This document shows positions 20,024 to 27,950 of a DNA stretch of 64,000 nt, piece after piece. Position numbers and translations under genes: made by a program. A model generated the notes under the pieces. It was not told the origin of the DNA. It did no database searches and saw only the letters and a list, made by a program, of their open reading frames with translations. How positions within the stretch are numbered: position 1 is the first letter of the stretch; the number at the start of each line of letters is the position of its first letter. Source of the DNA: Sorangium cellulosum. GTDB lineage: Bacteria; Myxococcota_A; Polyangia; Polyangiales; Polyangiaceae. Location of the stretch: contig NZ_CP012670.1 in NCBI RefSeq assembly GCF_004135735.1, positions 8,138,501 to 8,202,500 of the forward strand, read 5' to 3'.

Positions 20024-22026
20024 CGAGGGCCGCCGCCGCGGGCCTCGCGCGCGACAGGGACGATCTCCTCGGGCGCCTCGACGCCGGGCCGCTCGACCCG
20101 CCGATGCTCGTCGGCCTCGATCTGCGCGGCGTCGACCTGTCGGGCCGCGACCTGTCGGGCGTGCTCTTCAACGGCGTCGACCTGAGCGAGGCGCGCCTCG
20201 CCGGGGCGAAGCTCGACGGCGCCGTCTTCCTGGCCGTCACGCTCCGCGGCGCCGACCTGTCGGGCGCGCGCCTCGCCGGCGCCGCGCTCGCGCGCCACAC
20301 GCAGCTCACCCGGGACGCGGCGGCCGCGGTCGCCCCGCTCGAGGCCGATCGCGATCTCGGCCCGGAGGCCGTCGAGGCGCTGCGCGCCGCGGGGTACGCG
20401 GGGTACGAGGCCCGGGCGACGTCGCTCGAAGGCGCCTCGCTGCGCGGCGCGGATCTGTCGCGCGCGCGGCTCGAGGGCGTCGATCTCCGGGGCGCCGACC
20501 TCTCCGGGGCCGCGCTGGCCGGCGCCGGGCTCGCGGAGTGCGCCCTCGACGGCGCCCGGCTCGACGGCGCCGCGCTCGTCGAGGTCGAGCTCGACCGCTG
20601 CACGCTCGCGGGGGCGAGCCTCGTCGACGCGGAGATCGCGGCGGTGACGCTGATCGGGGTCGAGCTCGCCGCGCTCGACCTGTCGCGCGCGCGCCTCGTC
20701 CGCGGGCTGCGCGCCCCGAACCAGGACCTCCGCGGCGCGGCGCTCCCGCGCGATCTCGCGGGCGGCGATCTCACGGGCGCGAACCTCGCCGGCGCGGACC
20801 TGTCCGGCTTCGACCTGCGCGGCTGCAAGCTCGACGCCGCCGATCTCGACGGCGCGTCGCTCGCGTCCGCGGCGCTCGACGGCGCGTCGCTGCGCGGCGC
20901 CTCGCTGCGGGGCGCGCGCCTGCCCGGCGCCGCGCTGCGCGGGGCCGACCTCGAGGGCGCGGCGCTCGAGCGCGCGAGCCTCGGCGGCGCCCGGCTGGAC
21001 GGCGCCGTCCTCGAGGGGGCCGACCTCGCCGGCGCGGACCTGTCGCGCTGCGATCTCTCCCGGGCGCGCCTCGGCGGCGCCCGCCTGCGCGGCGCGCTGC
21101 TCGCGGACGCCGCGCTGCGCGGGGCCGGGCTCGCGGGCGCGGATCTCGCCGAGGCGTCGCTGCAGGGCGCCTCGCTCGAGGCGGCGGATCTCCGCGGCGC
21201 GAGCCTCCCGGGCGCGCGCCTCCCGGGCGCGGACCTCACCGGCGCGGACCTCTCGCGCGCGGGCCTCGCGGGCGCCGATCTCTCCGGGGCGCGCCTCGCG
21301 GGCGTCCGGTTCCGCGGCGCCGACCTGACCCGCGCCGTCCTGCGCGGCGCGACGCTCGATCGCGCGCAGCTCGCGGGCGCGACCCTCGCCGGCGCGGATC
21401 TCTCCCGGGCCTCGCTCGAGCGCACCTCGCTGCGCGGGCTCGACCTCGGGGGCGTGCGGCTCGCGGGCGCGCGGCTCGCGAGGAGCTCGCTCGTCGAGGC
21501 GAAGCTCGCCGCGATGGATCTCTCGGGCGCGGAGCTCCGCGACTGCGACCTGTCGCGCGCGGAGCTCCGGGGCGCGAAGCTCGACGGGGCCGACCTGACG
21601 CAGGCGAGCCTCGCCGGCGCGGATCTGGCCGGCGCCTCGCTCGGATCGGCGCGCCTCGGGGTCGCGAACCTGACCGGCGCCTGCCTCGAGGGGGCGCGGC
21701 TCGCGGGCGCGGATCTCTCCCGGGCGTGCCTCGACGGCGCCGTCCTCGCGCGCGCGGAGCTCCACGGGGCGCGGCTGGACGAGGCCGTGCTGCGCAAGGC
21801 GGATCTGCGCGGCGCGCGGCTCCGCGACGCCTCGCTCGTGCACGCGGACCTGTCGCACGCCGACCTGTCGGGCGCCGACCTGTCGGGCGCCGACTGCCGC
21901 GGCGCGGACCTGCACCGCGCCGTGACCGCGCGCGCGCGCTGGGACGGCGCGCGGCGCGAGGGCGCCCGCGAGACGGATCCGGAGCGCGCCCGCGCCGAGG
22001 ACTGGCGCCCGCCCACGTCGCTGTGA
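20020..22026 (+). CDS. Giant pentapeptide repeat protein
   Basis: The 668 residues are almost entirely pentapeptide repeats (LDLRGVDLSGRDLSGVLFNG to the end), interrupted once near residues 90-135 by a helical insert (HTQLTRDAAAAVAPLEADRD). Around one hundred repeat steps would make a beta-helix rod well over ten nanometres long. There is no signal peptide or catalytic motif. The start overlaps the DUF2169-pentapeptide stop by four bases, so the two are coupled. In the second cluster a 360-residue version holds the same place. Known pentapeptide proteins include gyrase-binding DNA mimics, but nothing here is specific for that; its position suggests a structural adaptor or passenger of the VgrG spike. 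Confidence 0.88.
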   Translation: MTRAAAAGLARDRDDLLGRLDAGPLDPPMLVGLDLRGVDLSGRDLSGVLFNGVDLSEARLAGAKLDGAVFLAVTLRGADLSGARLAGAALARHTQLTRDAAAAVAPLEADRDLGPEAVEALRAAGYAGYEARATSLEGASLRGADLSRARLEGVDLRGADLSGAALAGAGLAECALDGARLDGAALVEVELDRCTLAGASLVDAEIAAVTLIGVELAALDLSRARLVRGLRAPNQDLRGAALPRDLAGGDLTGANLAGADLSGFDLRGCKLDAADLDGASLASAALDGASLRGASLRGARLPGAALRGADLEGAALERASLGGARLDGAVLEGADLAGADLSRCDLSRARLGGARLRGALLADAALRGAGLAGADLAEASLQGASLEAADLRGASLPGARLPGADLTGADLSRAGLAGADLSGARLAGVRFRGADLTRAVLRGATLDRAQLAGATLAGADLSRASLERTSLRGLDLGGVRLAGARLARSSLVEAKLAAMDLSGAELRDCDLSRAELRGAKLDGADLTQASLAGADLAGASLGSARLGVANLTGACLEGARLAGADLSRACLDGAVLARAELHGARLDEAVLRKADLRGARLRDASLVHADLSHADLSGADLSGADCRGADLHRAVTARARWDGARREGARETDPERARAEDWRPPTSL

Positions 22027-22039
22027 ACGGCCGGCGATC

Positions 22040-22936
22040 ATGAACGGCCCACGACCCCTGCGAAGCCCCGACCCGAGGACCCCCGCCATGCCCACCGCCG
22101 CGCAACCTGCCCTCCCCGTCGACCCTCCGCCCGCCGAGGCGGCGCGCCCCGCGGCGCGCCGCGACGACCCTCCGCCCGCCGAGGCGGCGCGCCCCGCGGC
22201 GCGCCGCGACGAGCCCCCGCCGCCCGCGAGCCCCGCGGCGCGCCGCGACGACCCCCCGCCGCCCGCGAGCCCCGCGGCGCGCCGCGACGAGCCCCGGCCC
22301 GAGGAGCGCCCGCTGCGCATCGTGGCGCGCGCGGGCGCGTCGGCGTCGATCGTCGAGCGCGACGGCCACGAGGTCGTCGCGGTGCACGATCCCGCGGGCC
22401 GGCTGCTCTTCGAGTACGACGCGGCGACGGGGCGGGGCAGCCTCGTCGCCGCGGGCGGCCTGTCGCTCGCGGCGCCCGGGGGCGACATCGAGCTCGTGGC
22501 GGGCGGCGCCATCCGCTGCTGGGCGGCCGGCGAGGTCGCGATCGCGAGCCGGAGCGGCGCGAGCCTCGGCGCGCGCGCCGGGGAGCGCGGGGCCACGGTG
22601 CGCGTCGCGCCCGGCCGCGTCACCGTGGCCGGGGAGGCGCTCGCCGCGGTCGCCGCGCGGGGCGACGTGCGCATCGACGAGGCGCGCTACGAGGGGCGGG
22701 CGCTCACGGCCGTGCTGGAGCGGGCGCACGCCACGGTGGGCAAGCTCGAGTCGATCGCCGGGCGGGTGATCGCGCGCGCGGAGGATCTCTTCCAGGAGGT
22801 GCGCGCGCTGCACCAGCTCCGCGCCGGGCGGGTGCGCGCGCTGGTGGAGGACGTGATCGAGCTGCGCGGGCGCGAGGTCGAGGTGAAGGCGCGCGAGGAC
22901 GTGAGCCTCGACGGCGAGCGGATCAACCTGGGCTAG
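22040..22936 (+). CDS. DUF3540 protein with repeat-rich N-terminus
   Basis: This is a 298-residue protein. The first 95 residues are low complexity, with two copies of DPPPAEAARPAARR and two of PPPPASPAARRD from tandem DNA repeats at about 22120-22295. From about residue 100 it matches the DUF3540 layout seen in type VI accessory clusters: a beta domain (VVAVHDPAGRLLFEYDAATG, LSLAAPGGDIELVAGGAIRC) and a C-terminal helical and beta segment (LESIAGRVIARAEDLFQEVR, VEVKAREDVSLDGERINLG) that resembles the end of VgrG needles. An ATG at 22088 is an alternative start. It directly precedes the DUF4150 gene, as its counterpart does in the second cluster. Confidence 0.82.
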   Translation: MNGPRPLRSPDPRTPAMPTAAQPALPVDPPPAEAARPAARRDDPPPAEAARPAARRDEPPPPASPAARRDDPPPPASPAARRDEPRPEERPLRIVARAGASASIVERDGHEVVAVHDPAGRLLFEYDAATGRGSLVAAGGLSLAAPGGDIELVAGGAIRCWAAGEVAIASRSGASLGARAGERGATVRVAPGRVTVAGEALAAVAARGDVRIDEARYEGRALTAVLERAHATVGKLESIAGRVIARAEDLFQEVRALHQLRAGRVRALVEDVIELRGREVEVKAREDVSLDGERINLG

Positions 22937-22947
22937 AGGAGGCGGCG

Positions 22948-23361
22948 ATGTTCCCTGTGACCACGACGCAGGCCGGGATCTGCCAGGCCCTGCCGGACAC
23001 GTGCAAGACCCCGGCGCCGCCGGGCCCGCCGGTGCCGCTGCCGTACCCCAACGTGGCGATGTGCAACCAGGCCACGCCGAGCACCTGCGCCCTGAAGGTG
23101 CTGGTGGCCGGCAAGCCGGTGCTCACGAAGCAGAGCGAGATCCCGATGTCGACCGGCGACGAGGCGGGCTCCGCGGGCGGCGTGGTGAGCGGCAAGATCA
23201 AGGGCGAGGCGATGTACCGCTCGTTTTCGATGAAGGTGAAGGCCGAGGGCAACCCGGTCGTGTTCCACACCTGCACGGTGGCGCAGAACGGCAAGAGCCC
23301 GAACATGCCGCTGGGGGTGCAGGTCGCGCCGTCGCAGGCGAAGGTGCTGGTGAGCGGCTGA
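22948..23361 (+). CDS. DUF4150 (PAAR-like) spike-tip protein
   Basis: This 137-residue protein has the DUF4150 pattern: an N-terminal CQALPDTCKTPAPPG and PVPLPYPNVAMCNQATPSTC segment rich in Cys and Pro, then GKPVLTKQSEIPMSTGDEAG, and a C-terminal beta strand set ending VAPSQAKVLVSG. DUF4150 proteins are PAAR-like and are expected to cap the VgrG trimer. The strong site AGAGGAGGCGGCG precedes the ATG, only 11 bases after the DUF3540 stop. It closes the first cluster, and its counterpart at 38634-39029 closes the second. Confidence 0.88.
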   Translation: MFPVTTTQAGICQALPDTCKTPAPPGPPVPLPYPNVAMCNQATPSTCALKVLVAGKPVLTKQSEIPMSTGDEAGSAGGVVSGKIKGEAMYRSFSMKVKAEGNPVVFHTCTVAQNGKSPNMPLGVQVAPSQAKVLVSG

Positions 23362-23394
23362 GCCGGGGGGCGGCTCCCGGAGCGGGGTGCCCTC

Positions 23395-24267
23395 GTGGCG
23401 GAGCGTCGTTATCGCGTGGTGCATCGCAGCCGGTACGAGCTCGAGGCCGAGGCCGCGGGCGCCGTCGCGTGCAGCCTGGAGGCGCACCTGACCCCGCGCG
23501 CCTTGCCGCATCAGTCGCTCGAGTTCCACCAGCTCGTGGTGCGGCCCTCGCCGCGCGCGCGCCGGGTCGACGAGGACGCCTTCGGCAACCGCCGCGCGCG
23601 CATCGAGCTCGGCGGCCGCTTCGGCTCGGTCGAGGTGGCGGCGCTCAGCGTGGTGCGCCTGGGCGAGTCTCCGGCGGGCGACGCCGCCGATCTCGGGGGC
23701 GACTGGCGGGCGGCGGCGGAGCGCACGACGGCCGCGGCGGCGGCGGATCCGGCGCTGCGCGCGCTCGTGGAGGGCACGGCGCGCGCCCCGCGGAGCGAGG
23801 CCGTGGCCGGGTACGCGCGGGGGTGCTTCCCGGGCGGCCGCCCGCTCGGCGAGGCGCTGGACGGGCTGGTCGCCCAGATCCGGCGGGATTTCACCTACGA
23901 CCCGGGCGCCACCGCGGCGGACACGGGCCTCGACGCCTTCTGCGCGCTCCGCCGCGGCGTCTGCCAGGACTTCGCGCACCTCGCGATCGCGTGCCTGCGC
24001 TCCATGGGTCTCGCGGCGCGCTATGCGAGCGGCTACGCGGCCGGCGCCGGGTCCGCGCCGGCGCGCGCCTCGCACGCGTGGGCGTCGGTGTGGTTGCCGT
24101 CGGGCCGCTGGCACGATCTCGACCCGACGCCGGGGCGCGCCGGCGCGTCAGGTCACATCGTGCTGGGCTACGGGCGCGACTACGACGATGTCGCGCCGAT
24201 CCGGGGCACGGCCGAGGGCGCGCGCGGCGCCGTGCTGCGGACGGAGATCATGGTGGCGCCGGGGTGA
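23395..24267 (+). CDS. Transglutaminase-like cysteine protease family protein
   Basis: This 290-residue protein has an N-terminal Bact_transglu_N beta domain (YRVVHRSRYELEAEAAGAVA, PRARRVDEDAFGN) and a transglutaminase-like core with the catalytic triad Cys190 (LRRGVCQDFAHLA), His227 (RASHAWASVWL) and Asp243 (WHDLDPTPGR). Such proteins are papain-fold peptidases or amidases. It has no signal peptide. The GTG start at 23395 lies 33 bases after the DUF4150 gene with GGAGCGGGGTG upstream, so it may be co-transcribed with the VgrG cluster. That position would fit a cargo enzyme, but the two-domain layout is also common in stand-alone cytoplasmic proteins, so the link is only positional. Confidence 0.85.
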   Translation: MAERRYRVVHRSRYELEAEAAGAVACSLEAHLTPRALPHQSLEFHQLVVRPSPRARRVDEDAFGNRRARIELGGRFGSVEVAALSVVRLGESPAGDAADLGGDWRAAAERTTAAAAADPALRALVEGTARAPRSEAVAGYARGCFPGGRPLGEALDGLVAQIRRDFTYDPGATAADTGLDAFCALRRGVCQDFAHLAIACLRSMGLAARYASGYAAGAGSAPARASHAWASVWLPSGRWHDLDPTPGRAGASGHIVLGYGRDYDDVAPIRGTAEGARGAVLRTEIMVAPG

Positions 24268-24632
24268 GCGAGCTCCCGGGGCGACCTGGCGATGTGACCG
24301 TCGGGCGAGAGAGGCGGCTCGACCTCTCGCCAGCGCTCCGCGATCCGCCGAGGGGCGCCCCCGTCCCCTCGCGAACGCTCCGGATCCCGGCCCGGAGGGT
24401 CCCCGACCCCTCTCCCGCGCTCCGCATTGCGCTCCGGAGGGGTCCGGACCCCCCTTTTGGCACAAAGGAAGGCGCTCTCGCGGGGTCCATGGCACGGATC
24501 TGCGCAATGTAGACCGTGTTTTGGCACAACCTTGCCACTCTGAGGCGCTCCGCGGAGCGTCTCAGGGTGCTCTGGCACGCGGTGTGTCGCAATGCATTGC
24601 GGTTGAGCCAGTGCCAGAGCCCCCCGAGATGG
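24268..24632. repeat. Repeat-rich non-coding region
   Basis: No gene is visible. Bases 24330-24465 hold three imperfect units of about 42-45 bases, each with GCTCCG, a CCGGAGG step and GTCCCCGACCCC-like ends. Further on are a palindrome at 24541-24564 (TGAGGCGCTCC/GCGGAGCGTCTCA) and a 10-bp stem GCTCTGGCAC / GTGCCAGAGC (24569-24578 with 24611-24620) enclosing the palindrome GCAATGCATTGC. The region ends where the 175-bp direct repeat begins. Open frames in it read as low-complexity repeats and are not annotated. Confidence 0.6.
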
Positions 24633-24807
24633 CACAGATCAAGGCCCTCGCGGCACACTCCGTGGCGCGGGTCGACCCGGAACGGGCAGCGGGAATGCCC
24701 CCGGGCCCCCGCGGCGTGCGCGCGGGCGCCGGAGGGCGCGGATGGACGAGACCGGGACGGGGTTCGCCCGGGCCCGGCGCGGCAGCGCCGCCGCCCTCCG
24801 CTCAGCT
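24633..24807. repeat. Left copy of 175-bp direct repeat flanking an island
   Basis: This segment begins CACAGATCAAGGCCCTCGCG and ends CGCTCAGCT. It is repeated in the same orientation at 27098-27271 with roughly nine bases in ten identical and one single-base length difference. The pair encloses about 2.3 kb holding three leftward genes. The repeat is GC-rich and shows no transposase frame or terminal inverted repeats. Confidence 0.85.
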
Positions 24808-24854
24808 TCATGAGCGAGCCGGCGTCGGAGCGGACTTTGAACTGCCAGGCGTGG

Positions 24855-26009
24855 TCACCCAGGGGGCTCCTCGGCTGCGTCCTCGAGCAGAATCACGTCA
24901 TCCGCCCATTCCTCGGCCTCACCGTCCTCGGTGACGTCGTGGCGTCCGATGACACGAACGGGCCGATTCAGCTTTGGGCCGATGGTGTCATCATGTTCAC
25001 CTTTCGCAATGCGCAGCCGAGCAGCCGAACCGTTCTCCTGCTCAATGACGATCGTCGGCTCCCGCCCCCGCAGGTTCACGCTCTTGAGCACGCCCTCGAG
25101 ACGGATCGGTCGAGCGCCGTCGGCGCATGTGAGCCGCGCCGTCAACGCGCTCCTCTGTTCCGGGCCAAGCAACACCACATGCCGCACGCTGCGCGACTCA
25201 ACGTGACCAAGCTCCACGCTGGCGACCTGGGTTCCGTCGCCCGCGAGATCGCGGAATGCGCGTGAAAATGCCTTCATGTAGTCGGCGTCCTCGCAAACGG
25301 AAGCCAATCGGTCCTCCGCGGCTGCGGACGCCAGATCCAGGAATGCGTTGATGATGTCCCGTGGATGATCCGGCTCACCAGCCGTGACCTGCTGTCCAAG
25401 ACGCCCCACGAAGAGCCGCAGCCCAAAGCTCGCCGCACGCGCGGGCGCCTCGACCACTTCGAGCGACGCGGCGAACGATGACGGCCCAGCACGCCGGAAC
25501 TTCTTTTTCCGTCGCCACTCCGCCACTCGGTAGAGGATGGGGACGAGGACTTCGCGGCGCTCCGCGACGATCGCCACCGGAGCGAGACCGATGCGAACCG
25601 TCCCGCCCGACAGGCGTGCTTCTAGCCCGGCGAAAGCATCGCGCTTGCCATCGAAGATGGTCTGTAGCTCGCTCGCCCGCCATGCTCGGTCGACCAGCGA
25701 CTGCAACTCGCGGCGTCCATCGGGCGTGAGCGCCTTCGGGACAGCGAGGAAGGCGCAACCCGCGCGGGCGGCCTCGTCCCACTGCTCGGCGCGCAGCCAC
25801 AAGGCGACAGCGCTCACGGCCAGGACGGTGCGAACCCGAGGCACGTCGGCCGGGATCTCCAGCGCGTTCGCCTCTTCCAGCCGCGCCGCCTCGGCATATT
25901 GCGTCAGCGCGGCGATGAGGTCGCCGGTGCGCTCGGCTCGCTCCGCGAAGAAAGCGAGCTCTTCACTGCGTCGACGGCGGGGATCGTCGAAGAACTTTTC
26001 GATGCTCAT
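24855..26009 (-). CDS. Hypothetical protein of island operon, TPR-like N-terminus
   Basis: The protein has 384 residues from the ATG at 26009, chosen because it overlaps the upstream stop by four bases (ATGA); a GTG two codons earlier is possible. The first 120 residues are helical with repeat-like pairs (LIAALTQYAEAARLEEANAL, LWLRAEQWDEAARAGCAFLA), suggesting TPR-type helices. The C-terminal half is mixed alpha/beta and ends in an acidic beta domain (PVRVIGRHDVTEDGEAEEWA, DDVILLEDAAEEPPG). I do not recognise a family. Codon use is less extreme in GC than the flanking genes, consistent with acquisition. It is the last gene of a three-gene operon between long direct repeats. Confidence 0.75.
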   Translation of the reverse strand: MSIEKFFDDPRRRRSEELAFFAERAERTGDLIAALTQYAEAARLEEANALEIPADVPRVRTVLAVSAVALWLRAEQWDEAARAGCAFLAVPKALTPDGRRELQSLVDRAWRASELQTIFDGKRDAFAGLEARLSGGTVRIGLAPVAIVAERREVLVPILYRVAEWRRKKKFRRAGPSSFAASLEVVEAPARAASFGLRLFVGRLGQQVTAGEPDHPRDIINAFLDLASAAAEDRLASVCEDADYMKAFSRAFRDLAGDGTQVASVELGHVESRSVRHVVLLGPEQRSALTARLTCADGARPIRLEGVLKSVNLRGREPTIVIEQENGSAARLRIAKGEHDDTIGPKLNRPVRVIGRHDVTEDGEAEEWADDVILLEDAAEEPPG

Positions 26010-26542
26010 GCCCACCCCTCCGAGAGGACCCGAAGATCTTCGAACCGTGCCACAACGGCGAGGCCGGGGCGCTTCCAGTCACCACCACGGCCTTGGGTGG
26101 TCTTCTCGGCGAGGCGGGCCTCCGGCTTCTGCGTGTTGATCCTGGAGATCCCCGATACTTCCAGCTTGTAGTAGTCGTTCGCCGGCTCGCCCTTTCGGAT
26201 CATCAGCCAGTCGGTTCCAGAGCCCTGGTGCGTTCGCCCGAGCACCTTGAACCCGAGGTGGTCCGCCAGCGCAATGGCCACGGCGTACGCACCGTACTCC
26301 GTCGCATCTTTCTCGTTGCCGTGAGACTGGAGCACGTCCGTCGCGGGCGCGTCCCAGAGCGCGACGACTTTGATCGGATCCTCCAGGAAGGCAAGCCCCT
26401 CCCTGACCTGCCAGCTGCCGTGTCCCGCCGGAGGGGTATGAAACTTCCAGAGCATGACCGATGCGGCCTCCGAGCATGTCGTCAGCAGCGCCCGAGTGGC
26501 AGAGCTGAACGCAGACAGGTCTCGCAGATCGAGCATGATCAT
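26006..26542 (-). CDS. Hypothetical protein, middle gene of island operon
   Basis: The 178-residue protein begins at the ATG at 26542 (MIMLDLRDLSAFSSATRALL), which overlaps the upstream frame's stop in ATGA; its own stop overlaps the next start the same way. A longer frame to 26599 runs into the upstream gene and is rejected. The C-terminal part (GTDWLMIRKGEPANDYYKLE, VSGISRINTQKPEARLAEKT) has alternating strands with acidic and Lys residues, as in some small nuclease-like folds, but no motif is firm. I do not recognise it. The tight coupling suggests its product works with the 384-residue neighbour. Confidence 0.72.
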   Translation of the reverse strand: MIMLDLRDLSAFSSATRALLTTCSEAASVMLWKFHTPPAGHGSWQVREGLAFLEDPIKVVALWDAPATDVLQSHGNEKDATEYGAYAVAIALADHLGFKVLGRTHQGSGTDWLMIRKGEPANDYYKLEVSGISRINTQKPEARLAEKTTQGRGGDWKRPGLAVVARFEDLRVLSEGWA

Positions 26543-27095
26543 CGCTGTTTCTCCATCCAGAACTTTAGCCGGCGCGGTGTCTTCGCTTTGCTCCGGCATG
26601 CTAGCCCGTGCAGCTGCTCGAGCACGTCCAAGGCGCTCGCCGCATCGGCCACCGGGCGGGCCTCGTCGGTGATCTGCGTCATGCGGTTCTGGACCGGCAG
26701 CACATCGAGAAGCGTCATGTGCGCAGCGGTGAACGCCGGGAGCTGGTCAGCCTCGGGCGTCGCGAGCTGCTCCTTGGCCGCATCACGGCCCACGGCGCGG
26801 CCCTGGTGGGCTGCGTGGTGCAGGGCACGGCTGCCGTCAGGTGGACCAAGCGCACTCTCGGCAGCCCGCTTGCTGCTATCCCGCAGCAGCGCATCGCCCC
26901 CCTTCTCCTCGCCGAGCTTGCCGATGACGTCGCCGTCGAGGTCGATGCCAACCACCTGGGCGAGGCGCAAGGGTTCGTCGGCGCGGGCTGGCAGATCTCC
27001 AAGAACGTCTCCATCGGGTGGTCCTGGCGCGCATCATGCAGCCGGTGCCGCGCCGGGTGAAGCGCGTTGCTCTTCCAGTCGAGCTCTGCTTGCCG
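26539..27095 (-). pseudogene. 5'-truncated, frameshifted remnant of the first island gene
   Basis: Good coding sequence is present but in two frames. The downstream part (26539 to about 26980) reads LRLAQVVGIDLDGDVIGKLG and TPRRLKFWMEKQR before its stop, which overlaps the next gene in ATGA. The upstream part (about 26975 to 27095) reads AELDWKSNALHPARHRLHDA and QDHPMETFLEICQPAP in another frame, with normal high-GC third positions. A one-base shift near 26975 joins them. At 27098 the frame runs into the right-hand direct repeat, so no start can be found. It looks like the damaged 3' part of a larger gene cut at the repeat boundary. Family not recognised. Confidence 0.6.
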
Positions 27096-27097
27096 TT

Positions 27098-27271
27098 CAC
27101 AGATCAAGGCCCGCGCGGCACACTCCGCGGCGCGGGTCGACCCGGAGCGGGCAACGGGAATGCCCCCGGACCCCCGCGGCGTGCGCGCGGGCGCCGAAGG
27201 GCGCGGATGGGCGAGACCGGGACGGGGATCGCCGGGCCCGGCGCGGCAGCGCCGCCGCCCGCCGCTCAGCT
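27098..27271. repeat. Right copy of 175-bp direct repeat
   Basis: This matches 24633-24807 in the same orientation, from CACAGATCAAGGCCCGCGCG to CCGCTCAGCT. Its right end overlaps the stop codon of the Uma2 gene (27266-27268), so the repeat unit includes the end of that gene. This suggests the repeat originally lay downstream of a Uma2-type gene and was copied to the left of the island, or that the island was inserted with a duplicated flank. Confidence 0.85.
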
Positions 27272-27850
27272 CGCCTCGTCCTCGCCGAAGACCCCCCGGT
27301 ACACCTCGTCGAGCGGGAGGCTGCACCCCACCGACGCGAGCTCCGCGACCCCGCTCTCCCGCACGTCCAGGAGCGTCCAGGTGCCGTCCTCGTTCCGGCG
27401 CAGGACCTCCACACGCCGCCTCGAATACGAGACGAGCACGTACTCGCGCAGCGTCGGGATGGCCTGGTAGTGAGCGAACTTCTCGCCGCGGTCGTAGGCC
27501 TCGGTGCCCGCCGACAGCACTTCCACGAGCACGACAGGGTTCAGGAGGCTGTTCTCGTCCTCCGCGTCGCGCTCCAGCGGCCCGCACACGACGCTGACGT
27601 CCGGGTACGTCGCGAGCCCCGTCGCCTGGACACGCACCCGCACGTCGGAGTTGTACACGCGGCAGCGCCGGCCGACGAGCTGACCGCGGAGCACGCTGGC
27701 CACGTTGACCGCGATGAGCCCGTGCTCCGGCGTGCCACCGGCCATCGCGAAGATCTCGCCGTTCACATACTCGTGCTTCCCCTCGCTCATCCGCTCGCGG
27801 GCGAGGTACTCGGCGAAGGTGAACGTCAGCTTCCGCGCGGGCTCGGCCAT
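27266..27850 (-). CDS. Uma2 family endonuclease-fold protein (DUF820)
   Basis: This 194-residue protein has the restriction-endonuclease-like Uma2 fold. Visible family motifs are FTFAEYLARERMSEGKHEYV with the strand VNGEIFAMAGG, then YPDVSVVCGP carrying the acidic metal ligand, VVLVEVLSAGTEAYDRGEKF with the Glu and Lys of the PD-(D/E)XK site, and YVLVSYSRRRVEVLRR. Uma2 proteins are abundant in myxobacteria and cyanobacteria and are usually of unknown role, often linked to mobile DNA. The start ATG at 27850 has GAGGAGAGG upstream. Its 3' end lies in the right-hand direct repeat. Confidence 0.85.
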   Translation of the reverse strand: MAEPARKLTFTFAEYLARERMSEGKHEYVNGEIFAMAGGTPEHGLIAVNVASVLRGQLVGRRCRVYNSDVRVRVQATGLATYPDVSVVCGPLERDAEDENSLLNPVVLVEVLSAGTEAYDRGEKFAHYQAIPTLREYVLVSYSRRRVEVLRRNEDGTWTLLDVRESGVAELASVGCSLPLDEVYRGVFGEDEAS

Positions 27851-27950
27851 GCTCAACCTCTCCTCGTAGGCTACCGCGCTGTCGCCTGCTGAGCGAGCCG
27901 CTCCTCCCGCAGGCCTGGAATGCCGATGCAACCGAGGGCCGCCGTCCCCC

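Noticed and set aside
18676..22674. 1332-codon minus-strand frame opposite the pentapeptide genes
   Set aside because: The repeat-like translation mirrors the pentapeptide DNA repeats on the plus strand; no independent domain or start.
24523..24542. Sigma-54-like promoter TTGGCACAACCTTGCC
   Set aside because: The GG and GC elements are nine bases apart instead of ten, and no suitable gene follows in that direction.
24180..24635. Small minus-strand gene before the island
   Set aside because: The translation follows the 42-45-bp DNA repeats and has no start context or domain.
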